Positions 1 to 5,061 of a stretch of 6,567 nucleotides of DNA are shown piece by piece. Each line of letters starts with the position of its first letter. Positions within the stretch are counted from its first letter, which is position 1. The stretch is from Bacteroidota bacterium (GTDB lineage: Bacteria > Bacteroidota > Bacteroidia > Cytophagales > Cyclobacteriaceae), in contig JAEYXN010000315.1 in assembly GCA_023431285.1 (NCBI GenBank), forward strand, positions 1 through 6,567, read 5' to 3'. Made by a program: the position numbers and the translations under genes. The notes under the pieces are model-generated. The model saw only the letters and a program-made list of their open reading frames with translations. It did not search any database and was not told the origin of the DNA.

Positions 1-45
1 GTACTATCCTGACGGTTGCTATAAAAATTAATGCCTGCCTGATTG

Positions 46-65
46 ATAATTGGTTCAACAATTAT
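46..65. repeat. Short stem-loop (7-bp inverted repeat, 6-nt loop)
   Basis: ATAATTG at 46-52 is the exact reverse complement of CAATTAT at 59-65, separated by GTTCAA, and two G-U pairs could extend the stem outward. It is AT-rich and not followed by a U-tract in either direction, so it is not a typical terminator. It lies just after a possible stop codon (TAA, 29-31) of a reading frame entering from the left edge, so it may belong to the 3' end of an upstream transcript. Function unknown. Confidence 0.35.
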
Positions 66-79
66 TGGTGAAGACCCTG

Positions 80-103
80 CCTGGAATCACAAACGATTCC
101 AGG
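80..103. repeat. Strong stem-loop (9-bp perfect stem, 6-nt loop)
   Basis: CCTGGAATC at 80-88 pairs perfectly with GATTCCAGG at 95-103 around the loop ACAAAC. No run of T follows on either strand, so it falls short of a canonical intrinsic terminator, although it could end or stabilise the 3' end of an upstream transcript together with the weaker hairpin at 46-65. An 8-bp direct repeat, CCTGCCTG, occurs at 34-41 and 76-83, the second copy running into the 5' arm. The rest of 104-233 contains the triplicated hexamer TGATCT/TGATCT/TAATCT (161-178) and no gene I can support. Confidence 0.45.
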
Positions 104-254
104 GTACATGATTACTCTGGGAGCATCACCGCCGACACCAGACTGAGAGGCAATATCGCATGATCTTGATCTTAATCTTATTTTCGAATGATGCGTATCA
201 TAATCGGAAATCGCAGCATCGTGTTACTTCGTATTGAAAAAAAATAAACACATT

Positions 255-446
255 ATGAGCTACAGAAGTAAACTGGTCATCCAGAAGCTTGTGGAAAGCC
301 GGAGACAGGAATCGATCCGCATTCATGAACAATTCGTTAATGCGATGGAGCTTCGTACACGCAGTCAGAATGAAAAGGAGTTAATTAAGACCATCCTTTC
401 AGACCTTCCCGCAGACGAACAAACAGTTCCCCATAACCTGGATTAA
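255..446 (+). CDS. Small charged hypothetical protein (63 aa)
   Basis: I do not recognise this protein. From the ATG at 255 it is 63 residues, rich in Lys, Arg, Glu and Gln, with no signal peptide, no membrane segment and no Cys; it is probably mostly helical, with an acidic, proline-containing tail. An in-frame TTG at 234 would add seven Lys-rich residues (MKKNKHI); I prefer the ATG because TTG starts are rare, but neither has a Shine-Dalgarno, and the leader is A-rich as in many Bacteroidota. The gene faces the DUF302 gene, and its TAA stop (444-446) abuts the T-tract of that gene's terminator. It could be a genuine small regulatory or structural protein or a chance ORF; the coherent charged composition and the tidy stop next to a terminator favour a real gene. 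Confidence 0.5.
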   Translation: MSYRSKLVIQKLVESRRQESIRIHEQFVNAMELRTRSQNEKELIKTILSDLPADEQTVPHNLD

Positions 447-474
447 AAAAAAACCGCGCACCTCTGCACGGTTT
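445..474 (-). terminator. Intrinsic terminator of the DUF302 gene
   Basis: The arms AAACCG (451-456) and CGGTTT (469-474) pair, then after one C-A mismatch GCA (458-460) pairs with TGC (465-467) around the loop CCTC. On the minus strand the hairpin is followed by an uninterrupted run of nine T (plus-strand A at 445-453, three of them in the stem). It lies about 22 nt beyond the DUF302 stop codon, the expected place. On the plus strand it is followed by CATTAG rather than a U-tract, so it mainly serves the minus strand. Confidence 0.8.
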
Positions 475-496
475 CATTAGAGAGGACATAGCCTCG

Positions 497-919
497 TCAC
501 CAGGCAAAACTAAATGATTCCTTCTTTGTCTCGATCGTATCGATCGCGGTACGGAGGCGGGTACTGATCTCAGTCGCGAGTGTTTCGAGCGAAGGCGTAA
601 TCATGTTCTTGTCGAGCGACTCCATAGGATTCATCGCTGAAACTTCGGTCTGCCTGTTCTCATGTTCCTGCACTACTATGGTGCATGGCAGAAGAATTCC
701 AATGTGAGGCTCCAGACTGATCGCCCTGTAAGATAACTCCGGAATACATGCTGACAGAATACTGTAATTCCGGAAGTCAACGCCGAGTTCGCTGCCCATG
801 TGATCATGAACGTCAATGGTCGTTATCATTGAAAAGCCATGCTCATTCAATGCTTCTCTTACTTTCGACATCACCTCCTCGAAAGGAAGCTTCACTGTTC
901 TCGAATACTGATAAGTCAT
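497..919 (-). CDS. DUF302 domain protein
   Basis: This is a 140-residue protein of the DUF302 family (Pfam PF03625), whose biochemical role is not established. The family signature is clear in the middle: GVDFRNYSILSAC, then IPELSYRAISLEP, then IGILLPCTIVVQE. The two family Cys are present (residues 58 and 79 from the ATG start). It starts with a short strand (YSRTVKLPF) and a helix, as in the family, and is probably cytosolic: no signal peptide or membrane helix is seen. I chose the ATG at 919 because family members begin about one residue before the first strand; a GTG at 949 would add ten residues (beginning MDQSNYNP) without counterpart in the family. Neither start has a good Shine-Dalgarno. 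It is on the same strand as the citramalate synthase gene 279 bp upstream, but a stable hairpin lies between, so co-transcription is uncertain. A canonical terminator follows it. Confidence 0.88.
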   Translation of the reverse strand: MTYQYSRTVKLPFEEVMSKVREALNEHGFSMITTIDVHDHMGSELGVDFRNYSILSACIPELSYRAISLEPHIGILLPCTIVVQEHENRQTEVSAMNPMESLDKNMITPSLETLATEISTRLRTAIDTIETKKESFSFAW

Positions 920-1121
920 ATGCGTTGGGTTGTAGTTGCTCTGATCCACCCACCCAGGTATTGCAGAATGCGTCGGTATCTCTGCGAATCAGGAGGGGAG
1001 GTATAAGTTAACGATAACCCTGTCCGAAAGAAACAGCCAGCCAGGACTACACCTTCAAGTTTGTGATAATCGCCCTTATGAGCAACGATAGGATCGGACG
1101 CGCGACATGATTATTGTCATA

Positions 1122-1135
1122 ATTGTACGTACAAT
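1122..1135. promoter_or_regulatory. 14-bp perfect palindrome, possible operator
   Basis: ATTGTACGTACAAT is perfectly self-complementary, with its centre between 1128 and 1129. It sits in the non-coding gap between the citramalate synthase stop and the DUF302 start, about 200 bp upstream of the DUF302 gene. A perfect 14-bp palindrome without spacer resembles a binding site for a homodimeric regulator more than an RNA hairpin, since the loop would have to come out of the stem. The regulator is unknown. Confidence 0.35.
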
Positions 1136-1138
1136 GTG

Positions 1139-1157
1139 GGGCCCCAGGTGAGGACCC
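1139..1157 (-). terminator. GC-rich hairpin after the citramalate synthase gene, possible terminator
   Basis: Read on the minus strand, GGGTCCT (1157-1151) pairs with GGGGCCC (1145-1139) over seven pairs, two of them G-U, around the loop CACCT. The G-U pairs work only in the minus-strand RNA; the plus-strand RNA would have C-A mismatches, so the structure belongs to the transcript of the gene ending at 1198. It begins about 40 nt past the stop codon. No U-tract follows (next is CACATTG), so intrinsic termination is unproven; it could be a 3' end stabiliser. The same stretch includes the 10-bp palindrome TGGGGCCCCA (1137-1146). Confidence 0.35.
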
Positions 1158-1197
1158 GATCTTACGGTACGTTAATGGAAGCTTTTCGAATAAGGCG

Positions 1198-2733
1198 TTA
1201 CTCGTGGCTTAAAGCATACTTCTTCTCCTCTAGGATATTCAGCATCTTCAGCGTGGCTGTTATAGCCGCTGCCTGTTGATCGGATTCAAAACCGCGGGTC
1301 TTGAATTGCCGTCCATCGATCTCCCAGGTAATAATGGTTTCGACGAACGCATCCGTTCTTCCTCCGGGAGGAATCGAGATCTTGTAGTTCATCAATTTCG
1401 GAAGGCTTTTGCCGAGCTGGTCATAGATGGACTTCAGCGCCTGCATAAAGGCGTCGTATTGTCCATCGCCGGTCGAGGTAGCCTCGTAAACATCGTTCCC
1501 GATAGCGATACTGAGCGTCGCCACGGGTTTAAGATTAAATACGTGGCTGGAATAATAATTCCGGATCTTGATCTTCTCTTTGAGTTTCTCACTCCCCAGT
1601 ACATCGGAAATGATATAGGGGAGATCCTCCGTAGTAATGTTTTCTTTCTTGTCGCCCAGCTCTACGACGCGCTGAGTCACCTTCCGCAGTGCCTCAGGAT
1701 CAAGTTCAATCCCAAGCTCTTCAAGATTCTTCTTGATGCTGGCGTTACCCGACGTTTTTCCAAGCGCATACTTTCGTGTACGGCCAAAGCGTTCCGGGAT
1801 GAGTTCATTGTGATAGAGGTTGCCTTTGTTGTCACCATCGGCGTGTACCCCACACGTTTGGGTGAACACATGTTCTCCGACCACAGGCTTGTTGTTCGGA
1901 ACTTCGATGCCCGAGAACACCTCGACAAGCTTGCTCACATTGCAAAGTGTTGACTCATCAACAGAGAAGTCGGCATGCAGATGGTCTTTCAGGATAGCAA
2001 TCACACTGGAGAGGGGAGTGTTTCCTGCGCGCTCACCCAGTCCGTTGACAGTAACGTGCAAGCCGGAAACTCCAGCCTTTACCGCAGCAAAACAGTTGGC
2101 CACTGAAAGATCATAGTCATTATGCGCGTGGAGATCAAACTTCTTGTCAGGATAACGCTCTACCATTTGACGAATGAAAGTCGATGTTTCATCCGGGTTC
2201 AGGACACCCAGCGTATCCGGTAACATGAAACGTTTAATAGGCTCGTCCTTAAGCGCATCCATGAGGTAGAATACATAGTCCGCAGAGTTACGCATTCCAT
2301 TAGACCAGTCTTCGAAATAAACGTTAACACTGATGCCGAGCTCAGTGGCATAGCGTATAGAGGCAATGATATCCTGAACATGTTCTTCCGGCGACCGACG
2401 CAACTGACCCTGTACATGTTTAAGAGAACCCTTGCAAAGAAGGTTGATTACTTTTCCTCCGGCACTTTGAATCCAGTCAAGAGAACGCATGCCATCAACG
2501 AATCCGAGGATCTCCACCCTGTCAAGGTATCCGCTCTCTCTTGCCCACCTGGTAATCTTGGTGGCCGCCTCGAATTCTCCATCCGAAATACGGGCTGATG
2601 CAATCTCAATACGGTCTACCTTTACTTCTTCAAGCAGCATTTTAGCTATGTTAAGCTTCTCGGAAGCAGTGTAAGCCACACCCGATGTTTGCTCACCATC
2701 CCGCAGGGTAGTATCCATTATCTCGATATACAT
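1198..2733 (-). CDS. cimA: (R)-citramalate synthase, LeuA/CimA family
   Basis: The enzyme condenses pyruvate with acetyl-CoA to (R)-citramalate, the first step of the pyruvate route to isoleucine; cytosolic. It has 511 residues, close to the roughly 516 of Leptospira CimA. The N-terminal HMGL-like TIM barrel starts with TTLRDGEQ (catalytic Arg11, Asp12) and carries metal-binding His202 and His204 in HAHNDYDL, the NGLGERAGN loop (230-238) and His297/Asp299 in GVHADGD. The C-terminal LeuA regulatory domain (about 387-500) has GDGQYDAF and IPPGGRTDA. Compared from memory with Leptospira CimA, the pyruvate-pocket residues Leu76, Leu99 and Tyr139 and the isoleucine-site residues Tyr426, Asp427, Leu447, Tyr450, Ile454, Thr460 and Val464 are all kept, which favours citramalate over isopropylmalate synthase. 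The ATG at 2731-2733 fits the family; a second ATG five codons in (2718) is possible. No leu or ilv genes adjoin it. 2-Isopropylmalate synthase is the main alternative. Confidence 0.85.
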   Translation of the reverse strand: MYIEIMDTTLRDGEQTSGVAYTASEKLNIAKMLLEEVKVDRIEIASARISDGEFEAATKITRWARESGYLDRVEILGFVDGMRSLDWIQSAGGKVINLLCKGSLKHVQGQLRRSPEEHVQDIIASIRYATELGISVNVYFEDWSNGMRNSADYVFYLMDALKDEPIKRFMLPDTLGVLNPDETSTFIRQMVERYPDKKFDLHAHNDYDLSVANCFAAVKAGVSGLHVTVNGLGERAGNTPLSSVIAILKDHLHADFSVDESTLCNVSKLVEVFSGIEVPNNKPVVGEHVFTQTCGVHADGDNKGNLYHNELIPERFGRTRKYALGKTSGNASIKKNLEELGIELDPEALRKVTQRVVELGDKKENITTEDLPYIISDVLGSEKLKEKIKIRNYYSSHVFNLKPVATLSIAIGNDVYEATSTGDGQYDAFMQALKSIYDQLGKSLPKLMNYKISIPPGGRTDAFVETIITWEIDGRQFKTRGFESDQQAAAITATLKMLNILEEKKYALSHE

Positions 2734-2765
2734 ATCGCCGTTATTCTGTTTATTTCGTTCTCAGT

Positions 2766-2787
2766 GTGATTATCTTTGGGAAATCAC
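2766..2787. promoter_or_regulatory. Inverted repeat in the citramalate synthase leader (possible operator)
   Basis: GTGATT (2766-2771) and AATCAC (2782-2787) are perfect 6-bp arms around a 10-bp spacer. The repeat lies just downstream of the minus-strand -7 candidate, where the start of the citramalate synthase transcript would be. It also contains the plus-strand TATCTTTG motif (2771-2778). It could act as an operator or, in the minus-strand RNA, as a 5' leader hairpin. Confidence 0.35.
2771..2778 (+). promoter_or_regulatory. Candidate Bacteroidota -7 box, plus strand
   Basis: TATCTTTG matches the Bacteroidota -7 consensus TAnnTTTG exactly. Eighteen bases upstream is TTTA (2749-2752), one mismatch from the -33 consensus TTTG. 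It would read towards the SRAP gene with a leader of roughly 150 nt. A weaker alternative for that gene is TTAG (2879-2882), 19 nt, TATTTTTA (2902-2909), which would give a short leader. Confidence 0.35.
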
Positions 2788-2790
2788 CAG

Positions 2791-2798
2791 CAAAGTTA
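2791..2798 (-). promoter_or_regulatory. Candidate Bacteroidota -7 box of the citramalate synthase gene
   Basis: Read on the minus strand, 2798-2791 is TAACTTTG, an exact match to TAnnTTTG. It lies about 57 nt before the start codon, so the leader would be roughly 50 nt. No convincing TTTG -33 element is present at the usual 17-20 nt distance; instead an inverted repeat occupies the spacer (2798-2819), which suggests a promoter that is weak or needs an activator. Position and match support it; no experiment does. Confidence 0.45.
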
Positions 2799-2819
2799 TG
2801 GAAAAGAATGCGTTTCCAT
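2798..2819. promoter_or_regulatory. 7-bp inverted repeat upstream of the -7 box (possible operator)
   Basis: ATGGAAA (2798-2804) and TTTCCAT (2813-2819) are perfect arms around an 8-bp spacer. The repeat touches the minus-strand -7 candidate and fills the region between -10 and -33, a usual location for a repressor or activator site. Its centre is exactly 32 bp, about three helical turns, from the centre of the other 22-bp inverted repeat at 2766-2787; the two differ in sequence. Confidence 0.4.
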
Positions 2820-2909
2820 GCGGGTGTTATTGCTTTTCTCTCGGATGTTTCATCATGATAAAACCTATAGAACGTGTGTTAGGGTGATGAGTAATTGTGT
2901 GTATTTTTA

Positions 2910-2919
2910 ATTGATCAAT
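2910..2919. promoter_or_regulatory. 10-bp palindrome just upstream of the SRAP gene
   Basis: ATTGATCAAT is perfectly self-complementary and lies 12 bp before the SRAP start codon, at or near the expected start of a transcript made from the TATTTTTA box (2902-2909). It could be an operator. Ten-base palindromes are not rare in AT-rich DNA, so the call is weak. Confidence 0.2.
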
Positions 2920-2931
2920 CAATAGCAAAGG

Positions 2932-3678
2932 ATGTGCTACCATAAATCACTTAAGCAGGATCTGAACTACCTGGCGGATTACTATTCAGCATCATATTCA
3001 GAAATGATGAATGAGATATATGCACCCAGGTATCATGAGAACGGTTTCGATTACCACGCCACTCCCGTCGTAACAGCCGGTAAGCCGGGAGAACTGCAGA
3101 TGTTTAACTGGGGAATGATCCCCTTCTGGGTCAAGGATATGGCTTCTGCGGTGAAGCTTCGCGCATCAACACTGAACTGCATCAGCGAAGAAATGTATGA
3201 CAAACCCAGCTTTCGCGATGCGGCTAAGGAAGGAAAGCGTTGCCTGATTCCATGCAGTGGATTTTTTGAATGGAGATGGGTATCCCCGGATGATAAGAAG
3301 TCGAAGAAGATTCCATACTACATTCATTTAACGACGCAGCCGCTGTTTTCATTGGCGGGGCTATACTCTCGATGGACAGATCGATCCACCGGCTCTCAAC
3401 TTTATACCTATTCTGTTCTTACCACCGGTGCTAATTCATTGATGGGAAAGATTCATAATACTAAGCAGCGGATGCCAGTCATCATTCCGCGGCAGTATGA
3501 AAAGGATTGGCTCAATCCAAATCTGACCAAAGATGACGTGCTTGCGTTGTGTCAGCCATACCCCGATACTCAAATGGATGCTTACACCATCTCCAAAAGA
3601 ATTACTTCAAGATCTGAAGAGACGAATGTGCCGGAGGTTCAGGATAAAGAGTTCTATCCTGAGTTTAATTCGGACTGA
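2932..3678 (+). CDS. SRAP domain protein (HMCES/YedK type), abasic-site DNA-protein crosslinker
   Basis: SRAP proteins bind abasic sites in single-stranded DNA and form a covalent thiazolidine link through Cys2, shielding the lesion from cleavage. This 248-residue protein is a single SRAP domain of usual bacterial length. The start is fixed by chemistry: it begins Met-Cys, and Cys2 becomes the N-terminal nucleophile once Met is removed. Other active-site matches are Asn82 in LNCISEE (equivalent to the Asn of the family NARSE motif), Glu113 in CSGFFEW and His175 in IHNTKQRMPVII. The NWGMIPFW segment (59-66) is also typical. The tail after about 225 is polar and probably flexible. AAAGG directly abuts the ATG, too close for a normal ribosome site. 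It is divergent from citramalate synthase, appears monocistronic, and ends before a strong hairpin. The nearby NARSE motif reads NCISE, a small departure that keeps Asn and Glu. Confidence 0.93.
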   Translation: MCYHKSLKQDLNYLADYYSASYSEMMNEIYAPRYHENGFDYHATPVVTAGKPGELQMFNWGMIPFWVKDMASAVKLRASTLNCISEEMYDKPSFRDAAKEGKRCLIPCSGFFEWRWVSPDDKKSKKIPYYIHLTTQPLFSLAGLYSRWTDRSTGSQLYTYSVLTTGANSLMGKIHNTKQRMPVIIPRQYEKDWLNPNLTKDDVLALCQPYPDTQMDAYTISKRITSRSEETNVPEVQDKEFYPEFNSD

Positions 3679-3691
3679 TGGAAGAAGGGAA

Positions 3692-3740
3692 ACAAAAAAA
3701 GCGTTACATCTCCGCCTGAGGTTAACGCTTTATATTCTAT
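3692..3740 (+). terminator. Terminator hairpin after the SRAP gene, possibly bidirectional
   Basis: AAAGCGTTA (3698-3706) pairs with TAACGCTTT (3723-3731), and after a single bulged C, ATCTC (3708-3712) pairs with GAGGT (3718-3722, one G-U pair) around the loop CGCCT, giving a 14-bp stem. It starts 19 nt past the SRAP stop. On the plus strand a mixed AT stretch (TTTATATTCTAT) follows; on the minus strand a much better T-tract follows (TTTTTTTG then TTT). It therefore probably ends SRAP transcripts and would also stop leftward transcription. Confidence 0.8.
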
Positions 3741-3885
3741 CCTGAATAATAAATTGCACAACGTGGATAGAACACTTGAATATAATCAATTACGAAAAGA
3801 GTTTCTTCCTGTTTGTTTGTAAATATTCTTGTCTCCCCCAACTTTCAGTAGTTACTTTAGACAAGGCTAATATTATTTCTCTGGC

Positions 3886-4050
3886 ATGGCAGTGAAACTC
3901 ACCAAGAAGAAGCTTCTCCAGGAGATGGATGAAAAACTCCAGGAATTAAATCTCCTGAAAAGTGCATTGGAAGGCGATCCCGCCAGAAAGCAGGAAGAGC
4001 TCGAACACTACAAAAAAATGTTCTATTCAATTATCAACAAGAAGAAATAA
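3886..4050 (+). CDS. Small coiled-coil-like hypothetical protein (54 aa)
   Basis: The reading frame from the ATG at 3886 to the TAA at 4048-4050 gives 54 residues. It is very Lys/Glu-rich with Leu spaced in heptad fashion (KKKLLQEMDEKLQELNLL, then a GDP break and a second helix, RKQEELEHYKKMFYSIINKK), so it looks like a short helical hairpin or coiled coil. It has no Cys, signal peptide or membrane segment. I do not recognise a family. No Shine-Dalgarno is visible; upstream is an AT-rich leader with a weak -7-like motif (TACTTTAG, 3853-3860). It lies 63 bp before the preferred start of the dehydrogenase (30 bp before its earliest ATG) on the same strand, so the two are probably co-transcribed. 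Codon choice and the regular amphipathic pattern favour a real gene over chance. Confidence 0.6.
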   Translation: MAVKLTKKKLLQEMDEKLQELNLLKSALEGDPARKQEELEHYKKMFYSIINKKK

Positions 4051-4113
4051 GACATCATCCTGGCAGATTCGCAACAAGTCATGGAAGATTCTTTTTCTTT
4101 TTCATCATCATCT

Positions 4114-5061
4114 ATGAATGAAGTAATCGTAATAACGGATGGGTATACGCTAAACCCGGGAGACCTGTCATGGGATGGCATTGCTCGTCTGGGTACCATC
4201 CAATATTTTGATCATACACCAGGCAAAGAAGTCCCGGACCGATGCCGCAATGCATCTGTTATCGTGACAAATAAAACACCTGTCACAGCTGAGACCATTG
4301 GGTCCGCTAAGAATCTTCGTTTGATTTCAGTCACTGCGACCGGATATAACATAGTTGATATTGCCGCTGCGAAGAAGCGGGGGATCACGGTCTGCAACGT
4401 GCCCGGCTATGGGACTGACTCTGTTGCGCAGCATACCTTCGCGCTGCTGCTGGAATTGACAAACCATGTTGGAGCCAATGCCAGAAGTGTGAGAGAGGGG
4501 GAATGGTCGCGTTCCAGAGACTTCTGTTATTCAAAAGGACCGTTGATGGAACTCGCGGGAAAGACGATGGGTATCGTGGGGTATGGGGATATCGGTCAGA
4601 AGGTTGGAGAGCTGGCCCGCGCATTCGGCATGCAAGTGGTCTATTCCCGGAGCCCGGCGTCGAAGGACCCGAACAGTATTCCACTCGAAGAACTTTTTGC
4701 CGTAAGTGATGTCGTTTCGCTTCATTGTCCTCTCACCGCAGAGAATAAGGAATTTGTTTCCCTGTCCATTCTTCGTCGAATGAAACCGACTGCATTCCTG
4801 ATCAATACGGCGCGTGGCCAACTCATCAGAGAGGAGGATCTTGCTACCGCATTGAAGGATCGCCTCATTGCCGGAGCAGCGGTTGATGTTCTCTCCACAG
4901 AACCGCCATCTCCACAGAATCCACTTTTGCAGGCACCATCATGCATCATCACTCCCCACAACGCATGGCTGAGCTTTGAGGCGCGCGACAGGATCATGAA
5001 GGTCACAACAAAGAACATAGCTGCCTTCCTTACAGGTACGCCTGAAAACCTTATTGTCTGA
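4114..5061 (+). CDS. D-2-hydroxyacid dehydrogenase (glycerate dehydrogenase/hydroxypyruvate reductase-like)
   Basis: The enzyme reversibly reduces a 2-keto acid to a D-2-hydroxy acid with NAD(P)H; hydroxypyruvate or glyoxylate is the likeliest substrate, by resemblance to glycerate dehydrogenases. From the ATG at 4114 it has 315 residues, normal for the family. The substrate-binding half is split around the nucleotide domain: ATGYNIVDIAAA (75-86), NVPGYGTDSVAQHTF (95-109), then the Rossmann motif GYGDIG (156-161). The catalytic triad is complete: Arg234 (NTARG), Glu263 (STEPP) and His282 (TPHNAW). After the second Rossmann strand the sequence is VVYSRS, without the Asp typical of strict NAD enzymes, which suggests NADP(H) use. 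An earlier ATG at 4081 would add MEDSFSFSSSS; I disfavour it because family members start at the first strand (EVIVITDG). The downstream lipoprotein gene overlaps its stop. Exact substrate is unproven. Confidence 0.9.
   Translation: MNEVIVITDGYTLNPGDLSWDGIARLGTIQYFDHTPGKEVPDRCRNASVIVTNKTPVTAETIGSAKNLRLISVTATGYNIVDIAAAKKRGITVCNVPGYGTDSVAQHTFALLLELTNHVGANARSVREGEWSRSRDFCYSKGPLMELAGKTMGIVGYGDIGQKVGELARAFGMQVVYSRSPASKDPNSIPLEELFAVSDVVSLHCPLTAENKEFVSLSILRRMKPTAFLINTARGQLIREEDLATALKDRLIAGAAVDVLSTEPPSPQNPLLQAPSCIITPHNAWLSFEARDRIMKVTTKNIAAFLTGTPENLIV

Noticed and set aside
2..31. Possible C-terminus of an upstream gene (YYPDGCYKN, stop at 29-31)
   Set aside because: Only nine residues are visible and another plus frame is open to 71; there is too little sequence to support a call.
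161..178. Triplicated hexamer TGATCT/TGATCT/TAATCT
   Set aside because: Three imperfect units with no unique spacers; far too short for a CRISPR array or functional repeat, probably chance or a minor regulatory detail.
748..1011. Plus-strand ORF of 87 codons opposite the DUF302 gene
   Set aside because: It is antisense to the well-supported DUF302 frame and its protein is low-complexity and Ser/Arg/Cys-rich with no recognisable motif.
1276..1953. Plus-strand ORF of 225 codons inside the citramalate synthase gene
   Set aside because: It is long, but the opposite strand encodes a full, motif-complete enzyme; the antisense product resembles no family and is explained by codon bias of the real gene.
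4385..5018. Minus-strand ORFs of about 96-99 codons opposite the dehydrogenase
   Set aside because: Three mutually overlapping antisense frames with Arg/Pro/Ser-rich products; the plus strand carries the intact catalytic triad.
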